The notes under the pieces were generated by a model. It did not search any database, was not told where the DNA came from, and saw nothing but the letters and a program-made list of their open reading frames with translations. Source: Clostridiales bacterium (lineage in GTDB: Bacteria; Bacillota; Clostridia; Christensenellales; Aristaeellaceae). From it: DNA of 6,567 bases. The position numbers and the translations under genes were made by a program. Shown piece by piece: positions 5,432-6,567 of the stretch. Positions within the stretch are counted from its first letter, which is position 1. The number at the start of each line of letters is the position of its first letter. Location: NCBI GenBank assembly GCA_012513735.1, contig JAAZBR010000077.1, forward strand, positions 1 through 6,567, given 5' to 3'.

Positions 5432-6567
5432 GGAAAGTTAAGCTTCCGCGGCGGGATCCATCCGCTGCACGACAGGCATGAGGGCAAGGAGCCTACGCGT
5501 GGAAAACCCATTCGTGCCTATGTGGCAAAAACGGTTTCTATTCCGATGGACATGCATATCGGCGCCCCCAGCAAGCCCATTGTGGTCAAGGGCGACAGGG
5601 TGTTGATGGGCCAGCAGATCGCTGATGCGGTAGGCGGGATCGGTGTGCCTGTGCATTCCAGCGTATCGGGCATGGTGACGGCCGTTGCCGAACAGCAGAT
5701 GCTGCACAAAAAGCCCAGCCTGTGCATCACCATTGAAAATGATGGACTGGATGAGTGGACCACTCTGATCCCTCTGGGCACGGTCGAGGAGGTTGATAAG
5801 ACGGCGATCATCCCGGCCATCAAGGCGGCAGGGATTTGCGGCATGGGTGGCGCCTGTTTTCCCACCCATGTGAAATTGAGCCCGCCTGCAGACAAGAAGA
5901 TCGAGGTCATTCTGCTCAACGGTGCCGAGTGCGAAACCTTCCTGACGGCTGACTTCCGCCTGATGGTGGAGCAGCCCGAGCGCATTGTGGACGGCCTGCG
6001 CCTTGCCATGCGCGCCATGGATGTCAACCGCGGCGTGATCTGCATAGAGGACAACAAGCCGGAAGCCATTGAGGCCATGCAGAAGGCGGCCAGCGGACGG
6101 ACCGAGATCGAAGTGGTCGTCATGCGCACCAAGTACCCCCAGGGCTGTGAAAAGCAGATCATCACGGCCGCGACAGGCCGCGAGGTGCCTTCGGGCGGCC
6201 TTCCCATGGATGTGGGCGCTGTGGTGCTTAATGTGGCAACGGCTGCCGCCATTGCGGATGCCGTTACGCTGGGACGCCCCTGCATTGAGCGCGTCACCAC
6301 GGTCACCGGCGCCGTGAAGGAGCCTGACAACCTGCTGCTGCGGGTGGGCACCAGCATTTTGGATGCGGTGGAGGCTTGTGGCGGGTACGCCCGGGAGCCG
6401 GGCAAGATCTTCTTCGGCGGCAGCATGACAGGCAACTGCGCGCCGGACGACCAGGCAAGCATCACCAAGGCCAATAATGGCATTGTGGTGCTGGATCAGA
6501 AGGAGGCCGTGCTGGCGCAGGAAACCAACTGCATTCGCTGCGGTAGGTGCATCGATGCCTGCCCTGC
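5429..6567 (+). CDS. rnfC: Rnf electron transport complex subunit RnfC (3'-truncated by window edge)
   Basis: Peripheral cytoplasmic subunit of the Rnf complex, which couples electron flow between reduced ferredoxin and NAD+ to Na+ or H+ export. RnfC carries FMN, binds NAD(H) and passes electrons through two 4Fe-4S clusters. The visible 379 residues start with the RnfC-specific FRGGIHP (6-12) and a barrel-sandwich region to about 105. The 51-kDa-like nucleotide/flavin fold follows, with GICGMGGACFPTHVK at 135-149 and LLNGAECE at 162-169. An SLBB-like region comes next (about 285-335), then the first 4Fe-4S motif Cys368-xx-Cys371-xx-Cys374-xxx-Cys378-Pro, where the window ends. A full-length protein is about 440 residues, so some 60 are missing. 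The Cys residues at 137 and 143 in the flavin loop are unusual compared with the common GIVGMGGAGFPT form. It lies 36 bases behind the multi-FMN gene with no terminator between, so it is read as the same operon. rnfD and the remaining subunits are expected next. Confidence 0.96.
   Translation, partial: MGKLSFRGGIHPLHDRHEGKEPTRGKPIRAYVAKTVSIPMDMHIGAPSKPIVVKGDRVLMGQQIADAVGGIGVPVHSSVSGMVTAVAEQQMLHKKPSLCITIENDGLDEWTTLIPLGTVEEVDKTAIIPAIKAAGICGMGGACFPTHVKLSPPADKKIEVILLNGAECETFLTADFRLMVEQPERIVDGLRLAMRAMDVNRGVICIEDNKPEAIEAMQKAASGRTEIEVVVMRTKYPQGCEKQIITAATGREVPSGGLPMDVGAVVLNVATAAAIADAVTLGRPCIERVTTVTGAVKEPDNLLLRVGTSILDAVEACGGYAREPGKIFFGGSMTGNCAPDDQASITKANNGIVVLDQKEAVLAQETNCIRCGRCIDACP

Noticed and set aside
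5518..6483. 321-codon open frame on the minus strand within rnfC
   Set aside because: Antisense to clear RnfC motifs; the translation is rich in Ser/Met/Thr typical of a shadow frame and has no family resemblance.
1..6567. CRISPR array, tRNA/rRNA gene, insertion sequence or attachment site
   Set aside because: No short regularly spaced direct repeats, cloverleaf sequence, transposase motif or terminal inverted repeats were recognised. The only tandem repeat is the coding domain duplication.

Overview
The window is GC-rich bacterial chromosomal DNA with tightly packed genes. Protein-level similarity from memory points to a high-GC member of the Clostridia (an anaerobic Firmicute of the Oscillospirales or Christensenellales kind). 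That rests on an FtsK/SpoIIIE translocase of Firmicute type, strong Shine-Dalgarno sequences combined with TTG starts, and an Rnf cluster. Genus cannot be read from the sequence.

Layout. (1) Bases 1-1802, plus strand: the motor and DNA-reading part of an FtsK/SpoIIIE DNA translocase whose N-terminus lies before the window. (2) Bases 1799-3013, minus strand: a polytopic membrane protein resembling GT-C glycosyltransferases. It converges on ftsK, and the two genes share a TTAA that provides both stop codons. (3) About 3014-3185: a divergent intergenic region with a good sigma-A-type promoter facing right (TTGACG-17-TACCAT) and a second promoter-like sequence facing left. (4) 3186-3827: a FAD synthetase consisting only of the adenylyltransferase domain, with no riboflavin kinase domain. 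(5) 3824-5392: a membrane-anchored RnfG-like protein with four tandem FMN-binding domains, overlapping the FAD synthetase by ATGA. (6) 5429 to the end: rnfC, starting at TTG and cut by the window edge inside its first 4Fe-4S motif.

How the genes fit together. Genes 4-6 look like the start of one operon for an Rnf-type ferredoxin:NAD+ oxidoreductase. Threonines in RnfG-type FMN-binding domains receive FMN covalently from ApbE, which uses FAD as donor. A dedicated FMN-to-FAD adenylyltransferase translated just ahead of a protein with four candidate flavin sites suggests a local supply of the flavinylation substrate. The multi-flavin protein could act as an extended electron conduit outside the membrane, either as the RnfG subunit itself or alongside a normal RnfG encoded downstream. 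This flavin-supply plus multi-flavin-Rnf arrangement is the most interesting part of the window. The parts are recognisable families; the combination is the point to examine.
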